The translations under genes and the position numbers were made by a program. From assembly GCA_028708845.1 (NCBI GenBank), contig JAQVXZ010000005.1:43463-107462 (forward strand): a stretch of DNA of 64,000 nt. Reading direction: 5' to 3'. Below the pieces are notes generated by a model, which had not been told where the DNA came from, did no database searches, and saw only the letters and a list, made by a program, of their open reading frames with translations. Each line of letters starts with the position of its first letter. The stretch's first letter is position 1. The stretch comes from Bacteroidales bacterium. Lineage in GTDB: Bacteria > Bacteroidota > Bacteroidia > Bacteroidales > P3. Positions 16,887 to 25,268 of this stretch are shown piece after piece.

Positions 16887-19163
16887 TTATTTTTTCAATT
16901 TTAATTTTGCGAACCTTAGTACTAATTTCTTTAATCCTCCAAACTCAAACATTACTTCAGCCTTGGCATCATCACCCTTTCCTTCAACAGAAACAATTTT
17001 GCCTAAACCAAATTTATCATGAAAGACTTCAACACCTGGTTTAAAATCGTCCATCGACTCAACAGGAACTCCACCAATTGGTTTTGGAAGAGGAGAGTCT
17101 ATTCTTGTAAGGTTGCGTTTTGGTGTAGGTGTGTATTTAACCTCTTGAGCAAATGGGTTGGTTTTTTCTTTCGAAACATTGAAAGCCTCACTCAAAAAGC
17201 TAGGGTCAACATCATCAAGGAAACGACTCTTTTCGTTATATAACATTTGACCATTACGAAAACGCATTTGTGCACAGGAAAGAGCTAGTTCTTTTTTAGC
17301 TCTCGTCATAGCAACATAAAACAAACGCCTTTCCTCCTCTAGTTCCACTCTCGAACCAAGACTAAGAGCATTTGGAAAGAGATTTTCTTCCATGCCTGCA
17401 ACAAAAACATAAGGAAACTCCAAACCTTTAGCTGCGTGAATTGTCATAAGAGAAACCCTATCGTTTTCTTGTTCATCATCACGGTCAGTTTCTGACATTA
17501 GGCTCACTTGTTGAACGAATACATCTAAGGTTTTATTATTCAATGCTATTTCTTCTCCTGTTGCTTCATCCAAAAGAGCTTGGTCTTCGGACTCAACAAA
17601 AGATTGCAATGCATTAATAAGCTCTTCAATATTATCAACCCTCTCATCTGAAAGAGGATCATCATCTTCTTTATAATAATTAATTATATGAGATGCAGAT
17701 ATTATCTTACCACCTAGTTCAAAAGCATCTAACTTGTCTAGTTCAAAACTAAACGCTTTTATCATTGTAGTAAAACCAATTATATTATTAATTGTTCTGG
17801 GAGAGATTCCACTAGTAGAGTCAAGACTAATTGCTGCATCAAACAAGGATATATTCTTTTCAGCAGCAATAAGTTTTATTTTATTAAGAGAAGTGTCACC
17901 TATACCTCGTGTAGGGAAGTTAATTACTCGAAGAAAAGCCTCCTCATCATTATTATTTACAATCAAGCGGAAATATGATAAGACTTCCTTTATTTCTTTT
18001 CTTCCATAGAATGAAATTCCACTAAAAATCCTATAAGGGATATTCATAAAACGTAGACTCTCCTCCAATGAACGAGATTGTTGATTGGTTCTGTAAAGAA
18101 TTGCAAAATCCTTATAATTAGCCCCGTCACTCCTCATCCTATTAACAATTGTACTAGAAATCCATTTCGCCTCATGCTTATCACTTTCACATTCCTGATA
18201 GTTTATCTTCTCTCCCTCATCATTATCTGTCCAAACCTTTTTATCAATCCTGCCAATATTTCTATCAATTACAGAGTTTGCTGCATTAACAATATTCTTT
18301 GTTGAGCGGTAGTTTTGCTCCAATTTATAGACCTTAGCCTCTGGGTAATCCTTTTGAAAATCAAGTATATTCCTAATATTTGCTCCTCTAAATGCATATA
18401 TACTTTGAGCATCATCACCAACAACACAAATATTCCTATATCTGGCTGATAGCTTCTTAATAATAACATATTGTGAGAAGTTAGTATCTTGGTACTCATC
18501 AACCAAAAGATATTTAAATTTCTCTTGGTATTTAAAAAGCAAGTCTGGGAAGTCCCTAAGAAGCACATTCATATTAAAAAGCAAATCATCAAAATCCATT
18601 GCCATTGCTCTTCTTAACCTATTATTGTATTCAGCATAAATCTGTCCAATATATGGCCTCTTAATCGCTTTGTCCTCAGTAGTAAAACTAGGATTATCCA
18701 TATAATCCTGAGGTGATATCAAATTGCTCTTAGCCATCGATATCCTGCTTAAAATCAAAGATTTATTATAAAGCTTTTCATCCAAATTATACTCCTTAAC
18801 AATCGATTGAATAAGTCTTTTTGAGTCTTCCGAATCGTAAACAGTAAAAGAATTTAAGTATCCTAATCTTTCTGCCTCTATTCTTAAAATTTTAGAGAAA
18901 ACAGAGTGAAAAGTACCCATCCAAATATATTTTGCCTTATCCCCTACCAAATCAACAATTCTCTCCTTCATCTCTTTTGCTGCCTTATTGGTAAAAGTAA
19001 GGGAAAGAATATTAAAAGGGTCAACTCCTTTTTCCAGAAGGTGAGCAATACGGTAGGTTAAAGTTCTTGTTTTTCCAGAACCAGCCCCTGCAATAATAAT
19101 AACAGGCCCCTCAGTACACTCAGCTGCAAGTCTTTGTTCTGAATTCAAATCATCTAATAACAT
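16887..19163 (-). CDS. UvrD/PcrA-type superfamily 1 DNA helicase
   Basis: 758 residues. Superfamily 1A 3'-5' helicase motifs appear in order: LNSEQRLAA (Q motif), GAGSGKTRTLTYRIAHLL (Walker A, near residue 26), LSLTFTNKAAKEMKER (Ia), LLVDEYQDTNFSQY (Walker B, near residue 220), VVGDDAQSIYAFRGA (III), EQNYRSTKNI (IV), VSLMTIHAAKGLEFPYVFV (V) and RRLFYVAMTRAKKEL (VI). The C-terminal segment ends in the Tudor-like GVEVFHDKFGLGKIVSVEGK that PcrA/UvrD proteins use for RNA polymerase contact. It acts in repair and removal of replication blocks. PcrA versus UvrD naming is arbitrary here. Confidence 0.95.
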   Translation of the reverse strand: MLLDDLNSEQRLAAECTEGPVIIIAGAGSGKTRTLTYRIAHLLEKGVDPFNILSLTFTNKAAKEMKERIVDLVGDKAKYIWMGTFHSVFSKILRIEAERLGYLNSFTVYDSEDSKRLIQSIVKEYNLDEKLYNKSLILSRISMAKSNLISPQDYMDNPSFTTEDKAIKRPYIGQIYAEYNNRLRRAMAMDFDDLLFNMNVLLRDFPDLLFKYQEKFKYLLVDEYQDTNFSQYVIIKKLSARYRNICVVGDDAQSIYAFRGANIRNILDFQKDYPEAKVYKLEQNYRSTKNIVNAANSVIDRNIGRIDKKVWTDNDEGEKINYQECESDKHEAKWISSTIVNRMRSDGANYKDFAILYRTNQQSRSLEESLRFMNIPYRIFSGISFYGRKEIKEVLSYFRLIVNNNDEEAFLRVINFPTRGIGDTSLNKIKLIAAEKNISLFDAAISLDSTSGISPRTINNIIGFTTMIKAFSFELDKLDAFELGGKIISASHIINYYKEDDDPLSDERVDNIEELINALQSFVESEDQALLDEATGEEIALNNKTLDVFVQQVSLMSETDRDDEQENDRVSLMTIHAAKGLEFPYVFVAGMEENLFPNALSLGSRVELEEERRLFYVAMTRAKKELALSCAQMRFRNGQMLYNEKSRFLDDVDPSFLSEAFNVSKEKTNPFAQEVKYTPTPKRNLTRIDSPLPKPIGGVPVESMDDFKPGVEVFHDKFGLGKIVSVEGKGDDAKAEVMFEFGGLKKLVLRFAKLKLKK

Positions 19164-19400
19164 CTAATCAAAACAATTATTAATAATAAAACACAAAAAT
19201 CAATCTTCAAAGATAATAAAATATCTCCAATTCGGATTATTAATTAAGAAAATATCTTAGTTTTAGCATTAATTACCTTTCATAAAAACAAATGAAAAAA
19301 AAATTGAAATTCCCATAATTAATTTAGACAAAGAGGTAGACCTACTACGAAACAGAAAAATCAGCGTAAACAACTAATATATATAACCTTACAGCCTTTT

Positions 19401-19536
19401 GGGTAGGGGGTAGGGGCAAAAAGTGATTTTTAGAAAGTCCTATACAAATTATAATGCTATATATAAAAAATATAATAAACAATAGTATTGTAGGATAGTT
19501 ATCAAAATCGTGATTTTGCCCCTACCACCCCTACCC
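19401..19536. repeat. Long imperfect inverted repeat with G/C-run arms
   Basis: The left arm (19401-19431, starting GGGTAGGGGGTAGGGGCAAA) and the right arm (19505-19536, ending CCCCTACCACCCCTACCC) are imperfect inverted copies of about 30 bp around a 73-bp AT-rich centre. The shape resembles a small non-autonomous element or a large cruciform. No coding potential is seen. Confidence 0.7.
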
Positions 19537-19615
19537 ATTTTCACAAAACCCCACTCCAAACCACTGCAATCCAATCATATACCACCCCTAAAAATCAAAA
19601 AACCACCCCCACTCA

Positions 19616-19635
19616 CCCCCTACCCAATCCCACCC
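19616..19635 (-). other. Canonical G-quadruplex motif on the minus strand
   Basis: On the minus strand the 20 bases contain four G runs of 3, 3, 3 and 5 separated by loops of T, ATT and TA. This fits the four-run, short-loop quadruplex rule. It lies in a C-rich plus-strand stretch between the inverted repeat and a 21-bp repeat array. Folding is inferred, not shown. Confidence 0.6.
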
Positions 19636-19643
19636 AAAATAAA

Positions 19644-19845
19644 ATCAAGTTCTACAAAATTAGAATCAAGTTCTACGAAAATAGAATCAAGTTCTACAAA
19701 AATAGAATCAAGTTCTACGGAAATAGAATCAAGTTCTACGGAAAGGACATCAAGTTTAGTTGAATTTATCCTTGATATAATTGAAAATAGATTAAGGAAA
19801 AAAATATTTATATCAAGGAAAAAAACTTTTTTATCAAGGAAAAAT
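19644..19845. repeat. Extended 21-bp tandem repeat array
   Basis: ATCAAGTTCTAC begins at 19644, 19665, 19686, 19707 and 19728, with a variant at 19749, all 21 bp apart. A second motif, AT(C/T)AAGGAAAAA, begins at 19791, 19812 and 19833, also 21 bp apart and in the same phase (63 bp from 19749 to 19812). A frame through the array gives a seven-residue Ser-rich repeat, but the flanking translation is proline-rich junk and I do not believe it is a gene. Confidence 0.85.
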
Positions 19846-19867
19846 TTTGAGTTATATTTTTTTGCCC

Positions 19868-19926
19868 GTTGTGCGGGATTTCCGTTATCGACTTTGTCGC
19901 TTGCCTTAGCAAGAATCCCACACGTT
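19868..19926. repeat. REP-like palindromic element
   Basis: GTTGTGCGGGATT (19868-19880) pairs imperfectly with AATCCCACACGTT (19914-19926), with a core containing CGACTTTGTCGCTT. The core and the GTGCGGGA end are shared with the elements at 19993 and 30378, so this is one member of a small dispersed family. Confidence 0.65.
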
Positions 19927-19992
19927 GTTAATATTAGGATATGATATCCTTTTAGTTGAAATAAATATCAGATTACAAATCATTATAATAAA

Positions 19993-20038
19993 GTGCGGGA
20001 GTCGGACTCATCGACTTTGTCGCTTTGCTCGCAAAGAA
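19993..20038 (+). repeat. Left copy of 46-bp inverted repeat bracketing the island
   Basis: Begins GTGCGGGAGTCGGACTCATC and ends GCTTTGCTCGCAAAGAA, which is itself a hairpin (CTTTGC TC GCAAAG). Its reverse complement matches 30378-30423 at 45 of 46 positions. The two copies enclose the whole methyltransferase/helicase island. The rest of 20039-20514 is AT-rich; I see no gene in it, and a possible -7 element TAGCTTTG at 20481-20488 for the next gene. Confidence 0.85.
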
Positions 20039-20514
20039 ATACCTCATAACGGAAATTCAACTAAAATTAAATAACTGGACAAACAAAAAACCTTTTTATA
20101 TCCCTATATATCAATTCTATTCCTTACCCAAAACTCTATTAAGGGCAAACAATTATTTCTTCTCCCATATCCACTTATAGATAGTTTCGTGAGAGCTCGC
20201 TTTCATGTGCTTCTATTAACTCTACGATGTAAATTTTTGTGCATTTCTTTTCTTTTAATTTACTTATTGCCTATCTTTGCTATATAGAGAAGTGTTTCAT
20301 ATAATTACATACTCTTTTATCCCCTCAAAAGATGCATTAATAACTTGAAAATATGTATCATATCCAAGAGTTCAGAAACAGACTCTCCTTACTAAAAAAA
20401 TCGCTAAAACGATTTCACTCCAATTCCAAGAGTAAATTAATTTATTTGTCTGTATATATGATTTATTTAATTATTTTTTGTAGCTTTGGAGGTTGAAAAG
20501 AAAGAGAATTAAAT

Positions 20515-23500
20515 ATGATACAAGAATTAATAGATAATATTTCAGAAACTAGTATTCAGAATTTTATAAGGTCAAAAAATAGTGCTTTTAAAGAAATTAA
20601 TGAGGATTGCTGTGATATTGAAATTGATAATAGATTTTCAGATTTAAAGAAGTTAGGCTATATTGATTATGCTGATTCTGATTCCTTATTGGTTTTCTCC
20701 TGCAAGTATAATGATGATTTAAGTTCAAGGAGTTCTAAGAAGATGCAATTTGAAATTGCTAAAAACTTGCTTAAAGAGGATTTTAAGGATGGTGCTGTAT
20801 TTGTTTTCTATGATAATGCAGGTAGGTTTCGTTTCTCTTTTATAAGGAAAAACTATGGAAATAAGGAACAGAAGTTTACTCCTTGGAGGCGTTATACTTA
20901 TTATGTAGATAAGAGAAACCAAACAAATAAAACCTTTAAAGATTGTATTGGCAACGCAAGTTTTTCATCCTTAAAAAATATTCAAGAAGGGTTTAGCTTA
21001 GAGCCATTGTCCGATGAGTTTTTCTACCGTTACAAAGAGATATATGGTAAATTTGTTGGTTATATTACAGGGAAGTACTATAAAAAGAAAAGTAGTAAAA
21101 ACTGGGAGGAGGTAGATTATGCTGACCATGAACCTGATTTTATTCAATTTAAAAAAGAGTTTAATTCAAATCATAAACAAGTAAGGGATTATGTAAAGAA
21201 ACTTCTTGGGCGTTTGGTATTCTTGAAGTTTATTGAGAAAAAGGGATGGTTAGGAGTAATAGAAGAAACCAAAGAGATTGAACCTAATTTCTTAGAGAAT
21301 GTATTTAAAAATAGTTCATATAAGGATGATTTTTTAGATAAGGTCTTGGAGGAAGTGATTTTTGAATCATTGAATAATCCTATTGGCAATACTAATAAAT
21401 GTGAGGAATTAAAGAAATATTCATTTCCTTATTTGAATGGTGGGCTATTCGAAAAAGATGAGTTGGATAATAAATCTATTCGTTTCCCTGAGGAGTATTT
21501 TCAGGAGATATTTGAATTTTTTAATCAATATAATTTCACCATTGACGAAAACGACCCTAATGATGCAGAGGTAAGTGTTGACCCTGAAATGTTAGGGCAT
21601 ATATTTGAAAATCTTTTGGAAGATAATAAAGACAAGGGTGCATTCTATACTCCAAAAGAGATTGTTCATTATATGTGTCAAGAGAGCTTAATAGAGTATC
21701 TATGTACTTCTTTAAGTTATGAAAAGGATGAGGAAAAGGATTTGATTACTGAATTGGTTAAGACCAAAGAAATAAACAAAGATTTAAAGGGCAATTTGAT
21801 TGAAGTAGAAAAAGCATTAGAGAAAGTAAAGATTTGCGACCCTGCAATTGGTTCTGGTGCTTTTCCAATGGGACTCCTTCAAGAGATATTCACCATAAAG
21901 CAATCTATTTACTATAATCGTCATAATACATTAGATAATTTCCCAGCAGGAGAAGAAAAACTAAAAATTATTCAAAATAATATTTATGGAGTAGATATAG
22001 AGCAAGGAGCTGTGGATATTGCAAGATTACGTTTTTGGCTTTCCTTAGTAGTAGAAGAAACAAAAGCAACCCCCCTCCCAAACCTTGATTATAAAATTAT
22101 GCAAGGAAATTCTTTAATAGAAAACTTTGAAGGAGTAGATTTAAGTAAATTAATTCCTATTAAGAAAGAAGGGACAAAAGGTGTACAAAAGGATATTTTT
22201 GGTAAAATTTCACCTAAGGATTTTCAAGTTTCATTAGATTTTAAAGAAGGTAAAGACACAGCAGCTGAGATTCAAAAATTATTCAAGCAATATTTTCAAA
22301 TTCATAATACTAAAATAAAAAATGAATTAAGAAATTCGATTGATGAGAAAGTAAAAGAACATATTATAGCTTGTTGTAATGAAAATCCTCCTGTTATTGA
22401 AAAAGTAAAAGCAATCAATCCAAAGAACAAACCATTTTTCTTATGGCATTTATATTTTGCAGAAGCTTTTAGAGAAGGAGGTTTTGATATAGTAATAGGC
22501 AATCCACCATACGTATCAACAAAAGGGGGTACATTAGAATCAAAAAATATATTAGAATATACATATGGTTTTGCTGATGATACTTATAATCATTTTTTCT
22601 TTAAGGGCATTGATTTAATAAAATCTAATGGCAATTTGACATATATTATTCCAAAAACGTTTTGGACAACCCAAACAAAAAAGAATATGCGAGATTTAAT
22701 TCTTTCAAATAAAATAAATTATATCTTTGATACAGGAAACCCTTTTAATACTGCTATGGTTGATACATGTATAATATCAGTAAAGAAAGCTTCCAATAAA
22801 AATAATATAATTAACTTCTTTGATGGAAGTAAAGATATAGAAAAGCCTATTAAATACAAAATAAATCAAAGTATTTATTTCAACGTTCAAAATTCAGTCA
22901 TATTTAAACCAACAAATGAAAATATTGTGATTTATGAGAAATATGGGCAGAAGATAAAAGAATTATATGATAAATGGTGGGATAAAATTAAAACTTCACG
23001 TGATATTGAAAAAAACAAAGAAGAGTTAAGAAAATATAGAGAGAGTTTAAAACCAGGTGAAATAGCTTTGTTAGGTTGTCTTACAGAGGGAGGGCAAGGA
23101 TTAGCAACAGCAAATAATGGGAAATATATTGCAGTCAGAAAATCTACAAAATGGGCAAAAAATATTATTGATTCAAGACCAAAGAAATTATTTGATGCAA
23201 TTAATTCAAAAAAAATTATAATTGATGGTATGGAAAGATATTCAAATGTAAGTGAATATCTTAATTCATTATCAGAAAAACAAATCGCCAGCTTGTTTGA
23301 CAATATTAAGGAAAAATACGGTAGAGATATATTTGGACAAGGATATTTGTACAAAATTATTGATGATGCTGAAATTGCAAATGTTGATGAATTAACGAAA
23401 GATGAAAAACAAAATGGTATCGATACTTCAAAAAAATATTATGTACCATACGATAAAGGAGATAAAGATGGAAATAGATGGTATTTAGAAACACCTTTTG

Positions 23501-23985
23501 CTATTGCATGGTCTAAGGAAAACGTCCATTTTTTAAAGACCAATTCAGGAAAAAAAGGAACTGGGATGCCTGTTGTAAGGAATCCACAGTTCTATTTTAG
23601 GGAGGGTTTTTGTTGGTCTGATATAAATACTACCTATCTAAAATGCAGAATAAAAGAAAAGAGCATTAATGATGTAAAAAGCATGAGTTTATATTCAATG
23701 TATGAAAAGACTCCTGAATATTATTTTATTTCTATAATTAACTCAGAGTTTATGAGTAAATATGTTGATGATTTTGTGAATAATACTCAAACTTTTCAAA
23801 TAAATGATGCAAGGCAAATTCCAATTATTATACCTGATAGTATTCAATTGAAAGTAATAGAAAAATTATTTCAAAAGTCTTTTATATTGAAAAAACAAAA
23901 AAATAATGAGTGTAATAATGAATTAATTGATATACAAAGAGAACTTGATAAAACAACATTATCTTTATATCACCTATTTATTTGA
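20515..23985 (+). CDS. Phase-variable Eco57I/PglX-like adenine-specific DNA methyltransferase
   Basis: 1156 residues, laid out as a type IIG/ISP or PglX-like N6-adenine methyltransferase. The N-terminal region (about 1-190) resembles the nuclease-like module of such enzymes, but its candidate catalytic strand reads LLVFSCKYND, with Ser where ExK is expected, so cleavage may be lost. SAM motif I is CDPAIGSGAFPMGLLQEI near residue 441; the catalytic motif is VIGNPPYVS near residue 662. The C-terminal part is a TaqI-like recognition domain. A 23-bp repeat at 23519-23541 (residues about 1002-1009, ENVHFLKT) marks the switch point: the last 147 residues can be replaced by a reverse-encoded alternative. 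The protein lacks the usual LYxLxExEIxIVEG tail of this family. Confidence 0.93.
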   Translation: MIQELIDNISETSIQNFIRSKNSAFKEINEDCCDIEIDNRFSDLKKLGYIDYADSDSLLVFSCKYNDDLSSRSSKKMQFEIAKNLLKEDFKDGAVFVFYDNAGRFRFSFIRKNYGNKEQKFTPWRRYTYYVDKRNQTNKTFKDCIGNASFSSLKNIQEGFSLEPLSDEFFYRYKEIYGKFVGYITGKYYKKKSSKNWEEVDYADHEPDFIQFKKEFNSNHKQVRDYVKKLLGRLVFLKFIEKKGWLGVIEETKEIEPNFLENVFKNSSYKDDFLDKVLEEVIFESLNNPIGNTNKCEELKKYSFPYLNGGLFEKDELDNKSIRFPEEYFQEIFEFFNQYNFTIDENDPNDAEVSVDPEMLGHIFENLLEDNKDKGAFYTPKEIVHYMCQESLIEYLCTSLSYEKDEEKDLITELVKTKEINKDLKGNLIEVEKALEKVKICDPAIGSGAFPMGLLQEIFTIKQSIYYNRHNTLDNFPAGEEKLKIIQNNIYGVDIEQGAVDIARLRFWLSLVVEETKATPLPNLDYKIMQGNSLIENFEGVDLSKLIPIKKEGTKGVQKDIFGKISPKDFQVSLDFKEGKDTAAEIQKLFKQYFQIHNTKIKNELRNSIDEKVKEHIIACCNENPPVIEKVKAINPKNKPFFLWHLYFAEAFREGGFDIVIGNPPYVSTKGGTLESKNILEYTYGFADDTYNHFFFKGIDLIKSNGNLTYIIPKTFWTTQTKKNMRDLILSNKINYIFDTGNPFNTAMVDTCIISVKKASNKNNIINFFDGSKDIEKPIKYKINQSIYFNVQNSVIFKPTNENIVIYEKYGQKIKELYDKWWDKIKTSRDIEKNKEELRKYRESLKPGEIALLGCLTEGGQGLATANNGKYIAVRKSTKWAKNIIDSRPKKLFDAINSKKIIIDGMERYSNVSEYLNSLSEKQIASLFDNIKEKYGRDIFGQGYLYKIIDDAEIANVDELTKDEKQNGIDTSKKYYVPYDKGDKDGNRWYLETPFAIAWSKENVHFLKTNSGKKGTGMPVVRNPQFYFREGFCWSDINTTYLKCRIKEKSINDVKSMSLYSMYEKTPEYYFISIINSEFMSKYVDDFVNNTQTFQINDARQIPIIIPDSIQLKVIEKLFQKSFILKKQKNNECNNELIDIQRELDKTTLSLYHLFI
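23519..23541 (+). repeat. Inverted repeat, internal (left) recombination site
   Basis: Begins AAAACGTCCAT and ends AAAGACC; 23 bp within the coding sequence. It is an exact reverse complement of 24423-24445. The AAACGT core resembles the sites used by Mpi-type invertases of Bacteroides as I remember them (not checked). Confidence 0.93.
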
Positions 23986-23991
23986 TATAAA
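23964..23991. repeat. Palindrome at the convergent ends of the two C-terminal cassettes
   Basis: TTTATATCA (23964-23972) and TGATATAAA (23983-23991) are exact inverted arms around ten bases. The active gene and the reverse cassette terminate within it, overlapping by 16 bp. The palindrome makes both proteins end with a Leu-Tyr-containing tail. It may act as a terminator in either orientation. Confidence 0.75.
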
Positions 23992-24445
23992 TCTTCAACT
24001 AAATTTTCTAATTGGATTTGAAGTATTTTAATTTGTTTTTCTGCCTCTATTTCTGATATTTTATTTTCAAATTGCATTATTTTTATTACGTAAGCCTTGT
24101 CAAATAAGTTTTTAAAATTACAAAGTTGATTAGAATTTGGAATAATTATTGGCATTTGACGTATGTCATTTATCTGAATATTCACTGTGCAGTTAATAAA
24201 AACCCTATAATAATCAAATAAAAACTCAGAATTCAGTAAAGAAACTACATAAAAATCAGGTGTTATCTTATATTGTGAATACAAAGACATTGAACCAACA
24301 TCGTTGACACTTTTATTTTTTAATTTTGTCTTTAATAATCTCGCATCTGGATTAAGTATATTTGTCCAACAAAAACCCTCCCTAAAATAGTACATATATC
24401 CTTGGTACCTTGCTTTTGGATCGGTCTTTAAAAAATGGACGTTTT
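23970..24445 (-). CDS. Silent alternative C-terminal recognition cassette of the methyltransferase
   Basis: An open frame of about 158 codons from the right repeat to a stop at 23970-23972. It has no start of its own in the repeat; an internal ATG at 24393-24395 is unlikely to be used. It aligns with the active C-terminus: YYFREGFCWTNI versus FYFREGFCWSDI, KSVNDVGSMSLYSQYKITPD versus KSINDVKSMSLYSMYEKTPE, and IQINDIRQMPIIIP versus FQINDARQIPIIIP. The regions between are divergent, as expected for two target-recognition variants. It becomes the 3' end of the methyltransferase gene after inversion. Silent in the present orientation by inference. Confidence 0.88.
24423..24445 (-). repeat. Inverted repeat, external (right) recombination site
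   Basis: Begins GGTCTTT and ends ATGGACGTTTT; exact reverse complement of 23519-23541. It lies 42 bp before the invertase start codon. Confidence 0.93.
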
Positions 24446-24487
24446 ATAGTGACTATTTGTATCTAATTTATTATCATTGCACAAAAA

Positions 24488-25081
24488 ATGGTGTACGGTT
24501 ATATTAGAGTAAGCACAGAAAAGCAAACTGTGGAAAATCAAAGATTCGAAATAATTCAATATTGCAACAAACAGAATATTATTATAAATGAATGGGAGGA
24601 AGAGACAATTAGTGGAACAAAAGAGATAGAGGATAGAATATTAGGAAAATTACTAAATAAGTTACAAAAAGGAGATATATTAATATGTTCAGAACTTTCA
24701 AGATTAGGAAGAACATTATTTATGATTATGGATATTCTAAATTATTGTATGAAAAAAGACATTCAAGTATGGACAATTAAAGATAATTACAGACTTGGTT
24801 CAGATATAAGCAGTAAAGTATTAGCTTTTGCATTTGGATTGTCATCTGAAATTGAAAGAAATTTAATATCACAAAGAACTAAGGAGGCATTAGCAAGAGC
24901 TATTTCAGAGGGAAAACATATTGGGCGACCCCTTGGTAGTAAAAATCATAAATACAAGTTAACAGGTAAAGAAAATGAAATTAAAATATTGTTATCAAAA
25001 GGCTTCTCAAAGAGTTCTATTGCTAAACAATTGGGAGTACATAGATTCACAATGTATAGATTTTGTAAAAATCTTTTATGA
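24488..25081 (+). CDS. Mpi-like serine recombinase (DNA invertase)
   Basis: 197 residues, the size of small serine invertases and resolvases. The catalytic serine is Ser9 in YGYIRVSTEKQTVENQ. The arginine motif ELSRLGRTLF lies near residue 68, and the dimer helix SEIERNLISQRTKEALARA near residue 120. A C-terminal helix-turn-helix (KSSIAKQLGVHRFTMYRF) binds the site. It most resembles the Mpi family of Bacteroides that inverts many promoters. It starts 42 bp outside the right inverted repeat, so its obvious substrate is the adjacent 927-bp segment. TATCATTG at 24472-24479 is a weak candidate -7 element. Confidence 0.93.
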   Translation: MVYGYIRVSTEKQTVENQRFEIIQYCNKQNIIINEWEEETISGTKEIEDRILGKLLNKLQKGDILICSELSRLGRTLFMIMDILNYCMKKDIQVWTIKDNYRLGSDISSKVLAFAFGLSSEIERNLISQRTKEALARAISEGKHIGRPLGSKNHKYKLTGKENEIKILLSKGFSKSSIAKQLGVHRFTMYRFCKNLL

Positions 25082-25153
25082 TGTACTTGACTTCAATCAT
25101 TATTGAAATAATCTCTCTAATATCTTTAATCAAATAATAAATGTTTATCTTTG

Positions 25154-25234
25154 CTTATTGATTTGGATAGGTTTGTTTATTTGTTATATGATTTGAATGA
25201 GGATGAAATTGCTATTGTGGAGGGGAGGGTATAA
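25154..25234 (+). pseudogene. Fossil C-terminal tail of an Eco57I-like methyltransferase
   Basis: The 26 codons before a TAA at 25232-25234 read ...VYLLYDLNEDEIAIVEG and then RV. This matches the conserved C-terminal ending of Eco57I/type IIG-like methyltransferases (VYxLYxLxExEIxIVEG). There is no upstream start: a stop lies in frame shortly before. The active gene and the silent cassette both end early, at the position where this tail should begin. I infer that it is the original 3' end of the gene, cut off when the cassette and invertase were inserted. Confidence 0.65.
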
Positions 25235-25268
25235 TTGATAAAATTAGAAATTAATTAATTGTTTTTTT

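Larger units (their letters stand above)
23519..24445. other. Invertible DNA segment (C-terminal switch of the methyltransferase)
   Basis: A 927-bp segment bounded by perfect 23-bp inverted repeats. The expressed orientation supplies the methyltransferase C-terminus up to 23985. The reverse strand supplies an alternative C-terminus from 24445 to 23970. Inversion keeps the frame: after the shared ENVHFLKT, the current frame continues NSGKKGTGMPVV and the alternative continues DPKARYQGYM, and both then reach YFREGFCW. The invertase gene lies immediately outside the right repeat. Confidence 0.88.

Noticed and set aside
19510..19944. A 144-codon frame with a seven-residue Ser-rich repeat
   Set aside because: The heptad arises from the 21-bp DNA repeat. 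The surrounding translation is low-complexity proline-rich, then runs through a REP-like element; no start signal or homologue is evident.
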